Translations under genes and position numbers: made by a program
The notes under the pieces: generated by a model
Told to the model about the DNA's origin: nothing
Databases searched by the model: none
What the model saw: only the letters and a program-made list of their open reading frames with translations
Source of the DNA: Flavobacteriales bacterium
GTDB taxonomy: Bacteria; Bacteroidota; Bacteroidia; Flavobacteriales; Flavobacteriaceae
Direction of reading: 5' to 3'
DNA: 18,246 bases
NCBI GenBank assembly: GCA_015494775.1
Contig: WGAP01000130.1
Span: 1-18,246, forward strand
Shown: positions 6,632 through 15,115 of the stretch, piece by piece
Layout: each line of letters opens with the position of its first letter
Numbering within the stretch: the first letter of the stretch is position 1

Positions 6632-7098
6632 AACATCAAATTTTTATCGTGATGACGGAATTCCATACGAATATGCGGAATACCTTCTTCCAAATATTCG
6701 TCGCTTGTGCTGCGAAAACCCAAATCCTCGTAAAATGATTGCAAATAGGCCTGGGCGCTAATCACCACCGGAACATCCGGAAAGCGCTTGCGCAAAAAGT
6801 CCAATGCCTCGTGCATAATCCGCTTGCCCAATCCACGTCCGCGATGTTCCTCCAATACGGCCACGCGGCCTATGGCCGTATATCCGGGCTTGTAATCGCC
6901 CGGGCCAAACAAGCGCGCATAGCCGGTTAAGCGTCCCGCATCGTTGCGCAAGCACAAATGCCAGGCCAAGCGGTCGAGCCCGTCGGGATCCACGCACGGG
7001 CATTGCTGACCCAAATTGAAAACTACGGCCCGTAGATGTAAAATCTCGTAGAGCTCGTCGCGGGTCAGTTGGTCGTAGTGTTTGATACGGATTTGCAT
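6628..7098 (-). CDS. ElaA-type GNAT acetyltransferase
   Basis: 156-residue GNAT-fold N-acetyltransferase of the ElaA family, a cytoplasmic enzyme using acetyl-CoA; the physiological substrate of this family is not settled. The N-terminal ElaA signature is clear (YDQLTRDELYEILHLRAVVF, then CPCVDPDGLDR). The acetyl-CoA pyrophosphate loop is RVAVLEEHRGRGLGKRIM. ATG 7098 is preferred over an in-frame TTG at 7119, which lies in a -7-like box and would add seven unsupported residues. The stop overlaps the next gene by ATGA. Confidence 0.88.
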   Translation of the reverse strand: MQIRIKHYDQLTRDELYEILHLRAVVFNLGQQCPCVDPDGLDRLAWHLCLRNDAGRLTGYARLFGPGDYKPGYTAIGRVAVLEEHRGRGLGKRIMHEALDFLRKRFPDVPVVISAQAYLQSFYEDLGFRSTSDEYLEEGIPHIRMEFRHHDKNLML

Positions 7099-7116
7099 CA
7101 AAAGGACTTTTCCTTC

Positions 7117-7124
7117 CAAAAATA
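7117..7124 (-). promoter_or_regulatory. Putative internal -7 promoter box before elaA
   Basis: On the minus strand TATTTTTG fits TAnnTTTG and lies 18 bases before ATG 7098. The 78-base gap between the permease and elaA is the widest inside the ten-gene cluster. No clear -33 TTG is seen, though a T tract covers that distance. It may give elaA-SDR-rnhA separate transcription. Confidence 0.4.
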
Positions 7125-7176
7125 CGACCTTTCGGATGATAAAAAAAGCCGCAGAGATTATGAAAGCGCTACCCCG

Positions 7177-7923
7177 TCATTTAAACCAATACAACAGCGC
7201 CAGGGAAATCAATATCAATCCGTAAACGATTTTAAAATGACGGGCTTTGGCGCGGTTTCCGTAGTGCGCCCCGAACCAATTGGCAGCAAAATAGGCCGCA
7301 AACAAAATACCCACCGCCGACCAAACGATGGCGTGTTCCTGATAATACTTGAAAAAAGCGCCCAAACTCACCGGCGGCAACAAAATACCCAAACTCAACG
7401 CCCGCGCATGGTTTTTGTCCAATCGGAAAATTCCCATAAAGACGGGAACTAGCAAAACGCCCGCCCCCACGCCGAAAAATCCGCCGATGATGCCGGCCAA
7501 GGCCCCCGTTATCAACATCCACAGGGCGGGAATATTCCGGCTTCGTTCGCCTTCGGCGTTGATGGGCAAAAACTGAAAAACGGCTACTAAAATCAGTAGC
7601 ACGGCAAAAAACTTTTTGAGTTGTGCATCGCCGTAATGAAAGGCGCCCACGGCCCCGAACCATGAAAAAACGGCATAGGTCAAAATGCCGATAAGGATGT
7701 TTTTCCATTGGCGGCGGGTTTCATCGCGCAGTTTGAGCAAGGCCATCAAACTCATGGGCCCCAACATGGCCGTAAGCACCGTTCCCTGCGCCGTATGTTG
7801 GCCGAGCCCGCACAGGAATACCAAGCCCGCAATCATAAAGGGTGAACCGCTAATGCCCGCATATCCGCCCAAAAAACCGATGAGCAGGCCGATAAGGATT
7901 AATATGAGAATGGAACAGTGCAT
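7177..7923 (-). CDS. TauE/SafE (TSUP) family membrane permease
   Basis: 248-residue inner-membrane protein of the TauE/SafE family, proposed exporters or importers of sulfite, sulfonates or other small organic anions. It has about seven to eight hydrophobic segments in two related halves. Each half opens with a glycine-rich family motif: GFLGGYAGISGSPFM near residue 17 and GIIGGFFGVGAGVLLVPVFM near residue 145. It begins 3 bases after the mnmE stop codon, so it is co-transcribed, but there is no functional tie to tRNA modification. The transported substrate cannot be told from sequence. Confidence 0.88.
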   Translation of the reverse strand: MHCSILILILIGLLIGFLGGYAGISGSPFMIAGLVFLCGLGQHTAQGTVLTAMLGPMSLMALLKLRDETRRQWKNILIGILTYAVFSWFGAVGAFHYGDAQLKKFFAVLLILVAVFQFLPINAEGERSRNIPALWMLITGALAGIIGGFFGVGAGVLLVPVFMGIFRLDKNHARALSLGILLPPVSLGAFFKYYQEHAIVWSAVGILFAAYFAANWFGAHYGNRAKARHFKIVYGLILISLALLYWFK

Positions 7924-7926
7924 AAA

Positions 7927-9333
7927 TTATTTCCCGATACAAAAATTTTGAAAAATATGGGTAAGCAAATCATCGGTGGTAATTTCGCCGGTAATTTCGC
8001 CCAAATGATGCAGCACGTCCCGTAAATCCACCGCAATAAGGTCGCCGGACAAGCCGGCTTGCAGGCCAGCTTCCACTTCGCCAAGGGCTTGCAGGGCCCG
8101 TTTAAGCGCGTGATAATGCCGCAGATTGGTTACCACGGTTTGGCCTTCGTCGAGCCGGCGGCTGTGAAAACGCCCGATCAGGGCTTGTTTGAGTTGTTCC
8201 AAACCGGTTTTTTGCTTGGCCGAAACGGAAAAAACATCTTCCACATCCCACTTACGAAGTTCGCGCATCAAGGTTTCCACTTGCGCCGGTGAAACCAAAT
8301 CGATTTTGTTGAGCAAAATCCATACGGGCTTGCCGGGATGTTTACGACGTATTTCAGCCAACCGGGTTTTCGTTTCGTCCCTTTGTTCCCGGGCGCGTTG
8401 GGCATCGAGCATCCAAAGCACGATTTGCGCCTCGCCGATTTTGCCGAAAGTGCGTTCAATGCCTATGCGTTCCACCTTATCGCGGGTATGGCGAATGCCG
8501 GCCGTGTCGATAAAGCGGAAGCGGATGCCGTCGATTCGGATACTGTCTTCGATGGCATCGCGGGTGGTGCCGGGAATGTCGGTAACGATGGCTTTTTCCT
8601 CGTTGAGCAAAGCATTGAGCAAGGTGGATTTACCCGTGTTTGGCGCACCCACGATGCTCACGGCTACGCCGTGCTTGATCACATTGCCTTCGGCGAAACT
8701 GTCGATAAGTTCTTGGATTTGACGGCGTATTTCGGCCAAGGTTTTTTGCAAATCCTTGCGGTCGGCAAATTCCACGTCTTCCTCGGCAAAGTCCAGTTCC
8801 AATTCCATCAGGGCGGTAAATTCCACCAAGCAGTCGCGAAGCCGTTTGATGTCGCGCACAAAACCGCCGCGCAGTTGGTGCATAGCTGCCCGGTGTTGCA
8901 AGCGGTTTTCGGCGGCCACCAGGTCGGCTACGGCTTCGGCCCGGGTCAGATCCATTTTTCCGTTCAAAAATGCCCGCATGGTAAATTCCCCCGGCCGGGC
9001 CAAGCGCATGCCCGCATCCAAAAAAAGCCCGATAATGCGTTCCTGCACATAGGGCGATGCATGGCAGGATATTTCCACCATATCCTCGCCCGTGTAGGAA
9101 TGCGGCGCCCGGAAAACCGACACCAAAACTTCGTCGATAACCTCATCACCATCCTTTATTTCACCGTAGCGCAAACGATGCGACGGCGTCCTGTCAAGCG
9201 AAGGCGCCTTGCGCGGACGGAAAAACCTGTCGGCCACCTCGATAACGCCCGGCCCCGAAATCCGAATCAAAGCAATGGCACCGCCCGCGGGTGGCGTAGC
9301 CAAGGCAATAATTTGGTCGGCATTTGCAGGCAT
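7927..9333 (-). CDS. mnmE: tRNA modification GTPase MnmE
   Basis: 468-residue GTPase that, with MnmG, installs carboxymethylaminomethyl (or the aminomethyl form) at U34 of tRNAs reading split codon boxes. The N-terminal formyl-tetrahydrofolate-binding domain starts at IIALATPPAGGAIALIRISG. A helical domain surrounds an inserted G domain with P-loop GAPNTGKST at 229-237, GTTRD at 255-259, DTAG at 276-279 and NKID at 342-345. The protein ends in FCIGK, with catalytic-site Cys465 in the C-x-G-K motif. Length and motif order are normal. It lies 3 bases from both the upstream DUF21/CBS gene and the downstream permease. Confidence 0.97.
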   Translation of the reverse strand: MPANADQIIALATPPAGGAIALIRISGPGVIEVADRFFRPRKAPSLDRTPSHRLRYGEIKDGDEVIDEVLVSVFRAPHSYTGEDMVEISCHASPYVQERIIGLFLDAGMRLARPGEFTMRAFLNGKMDLTRAEAVADLVAAENRLQHRAAMHQLRGGFVRDIKRLRDCLVEFTALMELELDFAEEDVEFADRKDLQKTLAEIRRQIQELIDSFAEGNVIKHGVAVSIVGAPNTGKSTLLNALLNEEKAIVTDIPGTTRDAIEDSIRIDGIRFRFIDTAGIRHTRDKVERIGIERTFGKIGEAQIVLWMLDAQRAREQRDETKTRLAEIRRKHPGKPVWILLNKIDLVSPAQVETLMRELRKWDVEDVFSVSAKQKTGLEQLKQALIGRFHSRRLDEGQTVVTNLRHYHALKRALQALGEVEAGLQAGLSGDLIAVDLRDVLHHLGEITGEITTDDLLTHIFQNFCIGK

Positions 9334-9336
9334 AGC

Positions 9337-10605
9337 TCAGTCGTTCAAAGGTTCGATGCGTATTTCTTCGAGATGCTTTTTGTCGGCCCGGGTTATCGTG
9401 TAGCGGTATTGTTCGTCGGCAATGCTTTCGCCGGGCTCGGGAATGCGGCCGAAAAGTTCAAGCACATAACCGCCCAGGGTTTCGAAATCCTCGCTTTCGG
9501 GCAAATCCAGGTGATATTTGCGATTGAGGTAATCAATGTCCATATCGGCCGAAAAAACATAGCTGTTCTCATCGATTTTTCGCTCTACGGATTGGTTTTT
9601 ATCATGTTCATCTTCGATGTCACCGAAAATATTTTCCATAATATCTTCGAGCGTAACGATTCCGGCCGTGCCGCCGTATTCTTCAAACACCACGGCAATG
9701 CTTTTTTTCTTACGCGTCATTTTTTTGAGTAAATCCATGATGGACATACTCTCGGGCACCATGAGCACCTTGCGCAGAACATCGCGCAAACGTTCGGGTT
9801 TTTTAAACAAATCGAAAAAATGAATATAGCCGAGCACATTGTCGATATTGCCTTCGTAGGCCAAAATTTTGGAATGGCCCGAACCGGTGAATTTGGAAAT
9901 CACCTCCGCGGGATTTTCCCTGATATCCACAGCTACGATTTGCGTGCGCGGCACCATAATTTCGCGGGCTTTTACATTGCTGAATTCCAAGGCGTTGGAA
10001 AAAATTTGCATCTCATTATCGGTTTCCGAAGTCCCGCCTACGTGCAAGTGGCGGTCCAAATATTTGCGCAGTTCGGATTTGGACAACGAAACGGCCGAAT
10101 TGGTTTGTTCGTTGCGGCTAAACAAATGAATCAAAGCATTGGATAGCCGGATAACCGCCCAGGAAACGGGCCGGAAAATATAGAAAACAATCAAAGTGGG
10201 CACGGCAAAAAGCCGCAAACTGGTGTTGGCATACAGTTGGAAAAGAATTTTGGGCAAAAATTCCGCCAGCCACAAAATGATGATACCCGAAAGCACCGAT
10301 TGGATAACCAAACTCTGAAAATCGCTCAGTTGCGGATAATGTTTCTGAAAATAATAGGTGATAATTTTGGCCGAATAAATACCGTAAATCACCAAGGCGA
10401 TATTATTGCCCACCAGCATGGTGGTAATGAAATCGGCGGGATTTTCGGTAATTTTTCGAAGGATGCGTGCTTGGATATTATCCTTTTTTTTATCCAATTC
10501 CAATTTGAGTTTATTGGATGTAACGTAGGCGATTTCCATGCCCGAAAAAAAGGCGGACATCAGCAGGAGAAAAACAACCGTAATCCAAATCCAAGCGTTA
10601 ATCAT
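9337..10605 (-). CDS. DUF21/CNNM-CBS-CorC_HlyC membrane protein
   Basis: 422-residue inner-membrane protein of the CorC/HlyC (CNNM-like) family, related to Mg2+/divalent-cation transporters. A DUF21 transmembrane domain covers about 1-165, with four hydrophobic segments and the motifs SGMEIAY, GNNIALVIYG and EFLPKI. A tandem CBS pair follows at about 215-335 (REIMVPRTQIVAVD, then EEYGGTAGIVTLEDIMENIF). A small CorC_HlyC domain occupies the C-terminus. Gliding protein GldE shares this architecture, but gldE usually sits near gldD or ssb and this gene sits after lptC. I therefore call it a generic hemolysin/CNNM-like protein. Its start overlaps the lptC stop by ATGA. Confidence 0.88.
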   Translation of the reverse strand: MINAWIWITVVFLLLMSAFFSGMEIAYVTSNKLKLELDKKKDNIQARILRKITENPADFITTMLVGNNIALVIYGIYSAKIITYYFQKHYPQLSDFQSLVIQSVLSGIIILWLAEFLPKILFQLYANTSLRLFAVPTLIVFYIFRPVSWAVIRLSNALIHLFSRNEQTNSAVSLSKSELRKYLDRHLHVGGTSETDNEMQIFSNALEFSNVKAREIMVPRTQIVAVDIRENPAEVISKFTGSGHSKILAYEGNIDNVLGYIHFFDLFKKPERLRDVLRKVLMVPESMSIMDLLKKMTRKKKSIAVVFEEYGGTAGIVTLEDIMENIFGDIEDEHDKNQSVERKIDENSYVFSADMDIDYLNRKYHLDLPESEDFETLGGYVLELFGRIPEPGESIADEQYRYTITRADKKHLEEIRIEPLND

Positions 10606-11216
10606 GGTTTTTTGTTTATCCGAATAATACCGCTGATATTATTGACCCGCGCCGAGGTAAAACTCATGTTGGAGTCGAAGCCGCGGCCTTTGATATATTC
10701 GTTATTGCGGCTAAACCGTACCGAATCGTCGGTAAAGATATGGTCGTGGGTTTTGTCCCAAAAAAGCCGGTTGGTTACCAATTCCTCATGCTTGTCGTTA
10801 TGGATGCGCACATGGCCGACAAGTTCCACCAATTCCACGGGTTTATACACGGCCGCCCGGCGAGCATCGATATAGGTTTTTTCGCCCCCTTTGCCGTAAA
10901 TGACCATGTGCATTCCCGCAGGAAAAAGTTGGCGGGCAAAAGGATATTGCGAATAATCCAAAAGCTCGGGCGCTTCCAGGGTCATGGCAATGTGTCCTTT
11001 GAGCGTATAGTGTGCGGTGAAGTCATGAATTTCGGCATAGGGAACGGGCACATGTTCGGAAGGCAATGCGGCCCGGGCATTGCCGTTTCGTTTACACGAA
11101 AAAAAGGCAATAGCCATCATCGAAATGAGGGCTATTGCCGGAAAGGTCGATTTGGGAATAATATTTTCCACCGGTATCAGTTGGTCGGAACGCGAACGCT
11201 TCCGCCTACCCAACAT
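10602..11216 (-). CDS. lptC: LPS export protein LptC
   Basis: 204 residues (189 from the alternative start). Periplasmic, membrane-anchored component of the Lpt bridge that passes lipopolysaccharide from LptBFG towards LptA. After a hydrophobic segment FPAIALISMMAIAFFSC, a LptC-like beta-jellyroll runs through EIHDFTAHYTLKGHIAMTLE, IYGKGGEKTYIDARRAAVY, LVGHVRIHNDKHEELVTNRL and SRNNEYIKGRGFDSNMSF; the last string is the typical LptC ending in Bacteroidota. Two starts compete. ATG 11216 overlaps the TPR gene by 40 bases, while GTG 11171 begins 5 bases after the TPR stop and gives a compact lipoprotein-like signal with Cys in FFSC. The GTG is attractive; the ATG is kept as the outer limit. Confidence 0.85.
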   Translation of the reverse strand: MLGRRKRSRSDQLIPVENIIPKSTFPAIALISMMAIAFFSCKRNGNARAALPSEHVPVPYAEIHDFTAHYTLKGHIAMTLEAPELLDYSQYPFARQLFPAGMHMVIYGKGGEKTYIDARRAAVYKPVELVELVGHVRIHNDKHEELVTNRLFWDKTHDHIFTDDSVRFSRNNEYIKGRGFDSNMSFTSARVNNISGIIRINKKP

Positions 11217-12556
11217 TTGTCGAACTTGATGATTTTTCCGCCCATGTTTTCCAGGAATACATCCTTTTTGCTGGGCGCTCGTTTTGCATAATCGGCAGCA
11301 ATGGCCAAAGCTTTTTTACGAATCGTAGGGTCGGCTTGGGCGGCCTTGCGAGCCATTTCGGCGGCTTTCCAAAAGATGGCTTGCTTTTGGAATTTGGTGG
11401 TTCCGCATTGGTCGGCACTGGTGGCGTAGAGACCGGCAATAAGCAGATAGGCATAACCCATCGAAGGTTTGTATTGCAGGGCTTTGTAGGCATAATCGCG
11501 TGCCAGGGGTTTGTTTCCGCGTCTTTTGGCCAACACTGCCAACGAATAGTAAATATCGGCCTTTTTGTGCGGATTGGTTTCCAGGTTGATGGCATTTTTG
11601 TAGTATTTGACGGCTTCGTCATAACGGCCATTCTTTTTGGCACGGATAGCCAGGAACAGCGCCGATTGTGCCGAAGGGTTCAACCGGTGGTAGGCCTCTA
11701 CGATGTCTTCGAACAATTTGTTGTCGGTACATTTTTTCTTGGCCAAACGGTTGGCGGCACGACCCAACCATTCCACATTGTCTTTGTTGGCGGCAAATTT
11801 CTTTTGATAAAAAGGAACCAGCATTTTGCAGTCGCCCAAATCACCCAACACGCGGTCCATCAATCCTTGGATTTTGGACATAGCCGGCAGGTTAACGCTC
11901 AGGATGTGCAATTTGCGTTGTTCCTTGGCCGTACGCAGACTGTCGGGTTTGGCATTGAGCGCTTCGAATTCCTTGGTTTTTTCTTCGATCAAAGCATTGG
12001 AATGGGCTTCCAAATCGTCGTAGAGTTGGAAAACCTGTTCCAGAGTCAGTTCACCTTTTTTGTATTTGTCCACGGCGGCCTTGAAATAACCCCAATACGC
12101 ATAGGGATGCGAAAAACTTTTGGGATGATTTTCAAACACATCCTTGAAAAGATTGTAAATTTCATCGGTGGTTCCCACTTTGTATTTGACCATCATCACA
12201 CCTTTGTCGTGCAATACGCGGCCGGTGGGATCCGGGAAGTTTTTCAGGCGTTCGTCGTAGAGTTTAATCATTTCTTGGGCCAATTGCGCCTTGGTGGCTT
12301 TATCCTGGGCCTTGGCAATTTTTGCCCTGTAAATCTTAACGCCTTCGATATAAACGGCCTTACTGAACGTAGGGCATTTTTCATACAATTTTTTCCAATT
12401 GGTTTCGGCATCGGCATAAGCTTTGGCCTTAACGAATTCGTGGGTGATGCTCAGCAACTTTTTGCATTCGGCCTGTTGATCGGGTGCAGGCACGTCGTTT
12501 TGTGCATTGGCTGTCCAAAGCATCAATCCGAGCAAGAGTAGGAACAATCGTTTCAT
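11177..12556 (-). CDS. Exported tetratricopeptide-repeat protein
   Basis: 459-residue protein with a clean signal peptide (MKRLFLLLLGLMLWTANAQ), so periplasmic or envelope-associated. The interior is alpha-helical. The clearest TPR-like units lie towards the C-terminus: AKKNGRYDEAVKYYKNAINL, HKKADIYYSLAVLAKRRGNK and ARDYAYKALQYKPSMGYAYL. Two cysteines near the C-terminal quarter (DQCGTT and KCWVGG) could form a disulfide. This TPR gene between an outer-membrane barrel gene and lptC is a recurrent Bacteroidota arrangement, and a scaffold role in envelope biogenesis is an inference. ATG 12556 is chosen over upstream in-frame starts at 12589 and 12619 because it places the signal peptide at the N-terminus. 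Confidence 0.85.
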   Translation of the reverse strand: MKRLFLLLLGLMLWTANAQNDVPAPDQQAECKKLLSITHEFVKAKAYADAETNWKKLYEKCPTFSKAVYIEGVKIYRAKIAKAQDKATKAQLAQEMIKLYDERLKNFPDPTGRVLHDKGVMMVKYKVGTTDEIYNLFKDVFENHPKSFSHPYAYWGYFKAAVDKYKKGELTLEQVFQLYDDLEAHSNALIEEKTKEFEALNAKPDSLRTAKEQRKLHILSVNLPAMSKIQGLMDRVLGDLGDCKMLVPFYQKKFAANKDNVEWLGRAANRLAKKKCTDNKLFEDIVEAYHRLNPSAQSALFLAIRAKKNGRYDEAVKYYKNAINLETNPHKKADIYYSLAVLAKRRGNKPLARDYAYKALQYKPSMGYAYLLIAGLYATSADQCGTTKFQKQAIFWKAAEMARKAAQADPTIRKKALAIAADYAKRAPSKKDVFLENMGGKIIKFDKCWVGGSVRVPTN

Positions 12557-12591
12557 AAGTTTGGTTTTTTGTCGTTTTTTGTATTTCATCG

Positions 12592-13836
12592 TTATCGTAT
12601 TTTTCGTTTCAGGAACCATTTGTCGTTGAAGGAAAATCCGATTTTCAGTTTCAGGATGTTTTCCTTCACCAATCCGCCGGCCAATGTTCCCCTGTTTACA
12701 TATTCCATATCCACATTCACATTCGAGAGGAAATTACCCAGCGGTATACTAAGACCAAATGTTGTGCCAAATTGATTAATCGGCTGATTGTCAATAGCTA
12801 AATATCCGTTTCGCATAAATACACCGGCCTTGTAGGTGGTGCGTTTCCACAGCTTGGAAAACACGCGCGCATCGGGACGCCAATAACCGCCCAATTTGAT
12901 GGCGGAACCATTACGGTAACTCTCCCTGCCCGTGGTAAAGAAATCATTGGAAAAAGCTCCGTAGCGGTCGGCTTCGTATTCCAATCCCATAAACCAATGG
13001 CGCAGTTTGCCCACGCCCGCCCCGATGCTGAATTTCGAAGGTAAGATGAGCGCGGTGGTATCGTTGCGCAAAGTTTGTTCGTTGACAATACGTTGCCCGC
13101 CGTAGGCATTTTCAATCAACTGCAAGGTGCGGGTATTTTGCGAAACAATGTTACCAGTGAGCCGGTATAAGGCGCCGGTTTGAAAAAAATATTGATTATC
13201 CTTGCCGAAATGCAACGTATAGTCGGCCGAGAAACGAAAGGCCGAACCCGAAAAGAAAGCATTGTCGATTTGGCGCGTAATGGTCAGGACGCCTTCGCGT
13301 TGGTGAGCCGTACGTACTACCTTGTTACCAAAGTAATAGGTATAGGCCGCACCCACGCTCAATCCCTTGAACAAACGGTACCCGGCCTGCACAAACAAGG
13401 CATTCATTCCGCCTTCGCCTGTTTTGACAACGGTTTGGGTGCTGTCCTTGGTGCGGATATAATAACCTGCGGTGGCATAGGGCCGGAACCCGAATCCGAT
13501 ACCGCCCCGGCCAATGGGAATACCCAAAGCCACATAGGGTGTTAAATTGGTTCCGCCCTTTGAGCGCCGGGCACCGCTGCGCAAATCATAACGGTGGAAC
13601 GACAATGCAGCACTGTAATTAACGTAGCGCAAATCTCCCAAACTCGAAGGAAGCAGAAAATTGTAATGAATACTGTCGGACGGAAAATTCAAATGCCCCA
13701 TAGCGGCATTTTCGATGATTTGCGGGTCGGTGGGGTCGCCGTAGCCATAATAACCGTAGGGCGACAAGGAACCGTCTTGGGCCCGCAGGCCGGTCAGTCC
13801 CCAAACAAACAGATACAGAAAAATGTATTTTTTCAT
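12592..13836 (-). CDS. Outer-membrane beta-barrel protein (FadL/OMPP1-like)
   Basis: 414-residue probable outer-membrane barrel. A signal peptide (MKKYIFLYLFVWGLTGLRAQ) is followed by DGSLSPYGYYGYGDPTDPQI and alternating hydrophobic strands such as VALGIPIGRGGIGFGFRPYA and VGAAYTYYFGNKV. The layout matches uncharacterised FadL-like proteins that lie next to coaX in many Bacteroidota. FadL relatives let hydrophobic compounds through the outer membrane; the substrate here is unknown. Its start overlaps the coaX stop by ATGA, and it precedes the TPR gene by 35 bases. The C-terminus (FSFNDKWFLKRKIR) lacks a terminal Phe, though the penultimate strand is typical. Confidence 0.82.
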   Translation of the reverse strand: MKKYIFLYLFVWGLTGLRAQDGSLSPYGYYGYGDPTDPQIIENAAMGHLNFPSDSIHYNFLLPSSLGDLRYVNYSAALSFHRYDLRSGARRSKGGTNLTPYVALGIPIGRGGIGFGFRPYATAGYYIRTKDSTQTVVKTGEGGMNALFVQAGYRLFKGLSVGAAYTYYFGNKVVRTAHQREGVLTITRQIDNAFFSGSAFRFSADYTLHFGKDNQYFFQTGALYRLTGNIVSQNTRTLQLIENAYGGQRIVNEQTLRNDTTALILPSKFSIGAGVGKLRHWFMGLEYEADRYGAFSNDFFTTGRESYRNGSAIKLGGYWRPDARVFSKLWKRTTYKAGVFMRNGYLAIDNQPINQFGTTFGLSIPLGNFLSNVNVDMEYVNRGTLAGGLVKENILKLKIGFSFNDKWFLKRKIR

Positions 13837-14543
13837 TCAGCGGGATTTAGGTGTAATAATGCGTCCATACCCAAAAATAGCAGGTTTTTATGAAACGCAA
13901 ATATCTTATTTTTTATGTATTTAAGCAAGGTTTTGCCGTCGCCACCGGTGATGATGAGCCGAAGGGACGGAAAAGTTTCGCGCGCACGTGCGACAAGCCC
14001 GTCGATTTCGGCTGCCGCGCCCAATACGGCGCCCGCGTGCAAAGCGTTGAACGTGTCGGTGGCCGGGAAAGGAATTTCATCGGGCACCGGTTCGGGCCAA
14101 GGCAAGGCGGCCGTGCCTTCGTGCATGGCGCGGTAGCGCATTTGCAGGCCCGGGCTGATGGCTCCGCCCTTGTAAACATTGTCGGCGGTAATGATGTCGT
14201 AGGTGATACAGGTGCCGGCATCCACCACCATAAGATCGCCATCGGCCAATTGACGGGCACCGGCGGCCAAGGCGATACGGTCGGCCCCCAGGGTGTCGGG
14301 TGTACCATAATGCAAGCGGAACGGCAAGCGAATACCGGCATTGATTTCCAAAACCGGAATACCGCGCTCCTTCAACTGCCGGCGTACCTTTTGCCCTCCC
14401 CCACCCGTTTGCACGACGGCGGCACGAACGGGGCCGGTGAGTTCGGGCAGCGAATCACCGGAAAAACTTTGCAATATGCGCCCGTCGCGGCACAGGGCCG
14501 TTTTGACGCGCGTATTGCCGATGTCGATGCAGAGGTATTGCAT
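13833..14543 (-). CDS. coaX: Type III pantothenate kinase
   Basis: 236-residue cytoplasmic kinase that phosphorylates pantothenate with ATP in the first step of CoA synthesis. ASKHA-fold motifs are all present: DIGNTRVK at 7-14 (phosphate-binding loop, D7), TLGADRIALAAGA for pantothenate binding, VVDAGTCITYD, GGAISPGLQMR and ITGGDGKTL. Length is slightly shorter than the usual 240-260 but no motif is missing. It is the first gene of the ten-gene minus-strand cluster, with a promoter directly upstream, and overlaps the outer-membrane protein gene by ATGA. Confidence 0.96.
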   Translation of the reverse strand: MQYLCIDIGNTRVKTALCRDGRILQSFSGDSLPELTGPVRAAVVQTGGGGQKVRRQLKERGIPVLEINAGIRLPFRLHYGTPDTLGADRIALAAGARQLADGDLMVVDAGTCITYDIITADNVYKGGAISPGLQMRYRAMHEGTAALPWPEPVPDEIPFPATDTFNALHAGAVLGAAAEIDGLVARARETFPSLRLIITGGDGKTLLKYIKNKIFAFHKNLLFLGMDALLHLNPAE

Positions 14544-14550
14544 AGGTTTT

Positions 14551-14582
14551 CAAAGATACGTTTTATCCGAATAAACGTTCAA
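14551..14582 (-). promoter_or_regulatory. Promoter of the coaX cluster
   Basis: On the minus strand, TTG (14582-14580), a 21-base spacer, then TATCTTTG (14558-14551), matching the Bacteroidota -33/-7 pattern. The -7 box ends only 7 bases before ATG 14543, so transcription would begin at or within a base or two of the start codon. The mRNA may be leaderless. Confidence 0.6.
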
Positions 14583-14650
14583 TTACCTTATTTATTGGCG
14601 CTCCGAGCCGCCCTACCGGCGTCTCTACGCGGCTTCACAAGCCGTCGGGG

Positions 14651-14800
14651 CGCCGGCGGCGGAATAAAATTCCGCGGCCGGCGGCGCAAAAATACCGGCG
14701 GCAAATACTTTGATAACGGGCTTGATGATTTTTCAACACCTTGATAAGAAAAATCACGTCGTTTTTTGCGCCGCCGGCCCCGCGCCTTGCGCGGCGCCGG
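14651..14800. repeat. GC-rich hairpin cluster near coaX
   Basis: Contains GCGGAAT (14659-14665) with ATTCCGC (14669-14675) inside a larger imperfect palindrome of GCCGGCGG units, and CCGCGC-CTT-GCGCGG (14780-14794). It does not carry the anchor strings of R1-R3. A half-site GCGTCTCTACG lies nearby at about 14620, reminiscent of the 28-bp palindromes further right. Confidence 0.5.
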
Positions 14801-14879
14801 CGCCCCTTGTCTTGTTCCGCAACTCGGGGAGCCGGCACGCGTCGCCAATATATAAAGAAAACGCAAACAACTGAAAATT

Positions 14880-14913
14880 AACTAAAAACTCAAAACTTAA
14901 AACTCATAATTAA
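14880..14913 (+). repeat. A-rich 7-nt periodic repeat, copy 2
   Basis: 34 bases matching the copy at 455-488 at 30 positions, in the same orientation and ending in the same AACTCATAATTAA. As with copy 1, GC-rich hairpin DNA begins right after it. Confidence 0.7.
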
Positions 14914-14925
14914 CCACGCGTTTGT

Positions 14926-15063
14926 CTCCCCTCGGACTTCGGGAGCCGGCCGCCCTTCGCCTTCGCTCGGGCGGCGTCTCCCTTCGCATGCCGCGTCAGC
15001 CCTATGGTCTGCCGCGGGCCTCGGAACCCTGCGGTTTCCTCGGCGGTCGGCGAACCCGCAGGG
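14926..15063. repeat. Second GC-rich hairpin cluster
   Basis: Three hairpins in a row: CTCCC (14926-14930) with GGGAG (14941-14945); CCGCCC (14950-14955) with GGGCGG (14969-14974); CCCTGCGG (15027-15034) with CCGCAGGG (15056-15063). The sequence is different from R1-R3, so it is a separate kind of element. Confidence 0.5.
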
Positions 15064-15115
15064 CGGTTTCGCCTTTATTTGTTTTTTGTTGATAATCAAA
15101 TGTTTAACGTTTTTT

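Noticed and set aside
8338..9732. A 464-codon + strand open frame across mnmE and the DUF21/CBS gene
   Set aside because: It spans the junction of two well-supported minus-strand genes, has no domain, and shows the same Val/Gly/His-rich shadow composition.
9337..10605. Gliding motility protein GldE
   Set aside because: Same domain layout, but the neighbours are lptC and mnmE, not gldD or ssb, so the gldE name is not supported by context.
11336..12541. A 401-codon + strand open frame opposite the TPR gene
   Set aside because: Shadow of the TPR gene; the minus strand has a signal peptide and TPR motifs, the + strand frame has neither.
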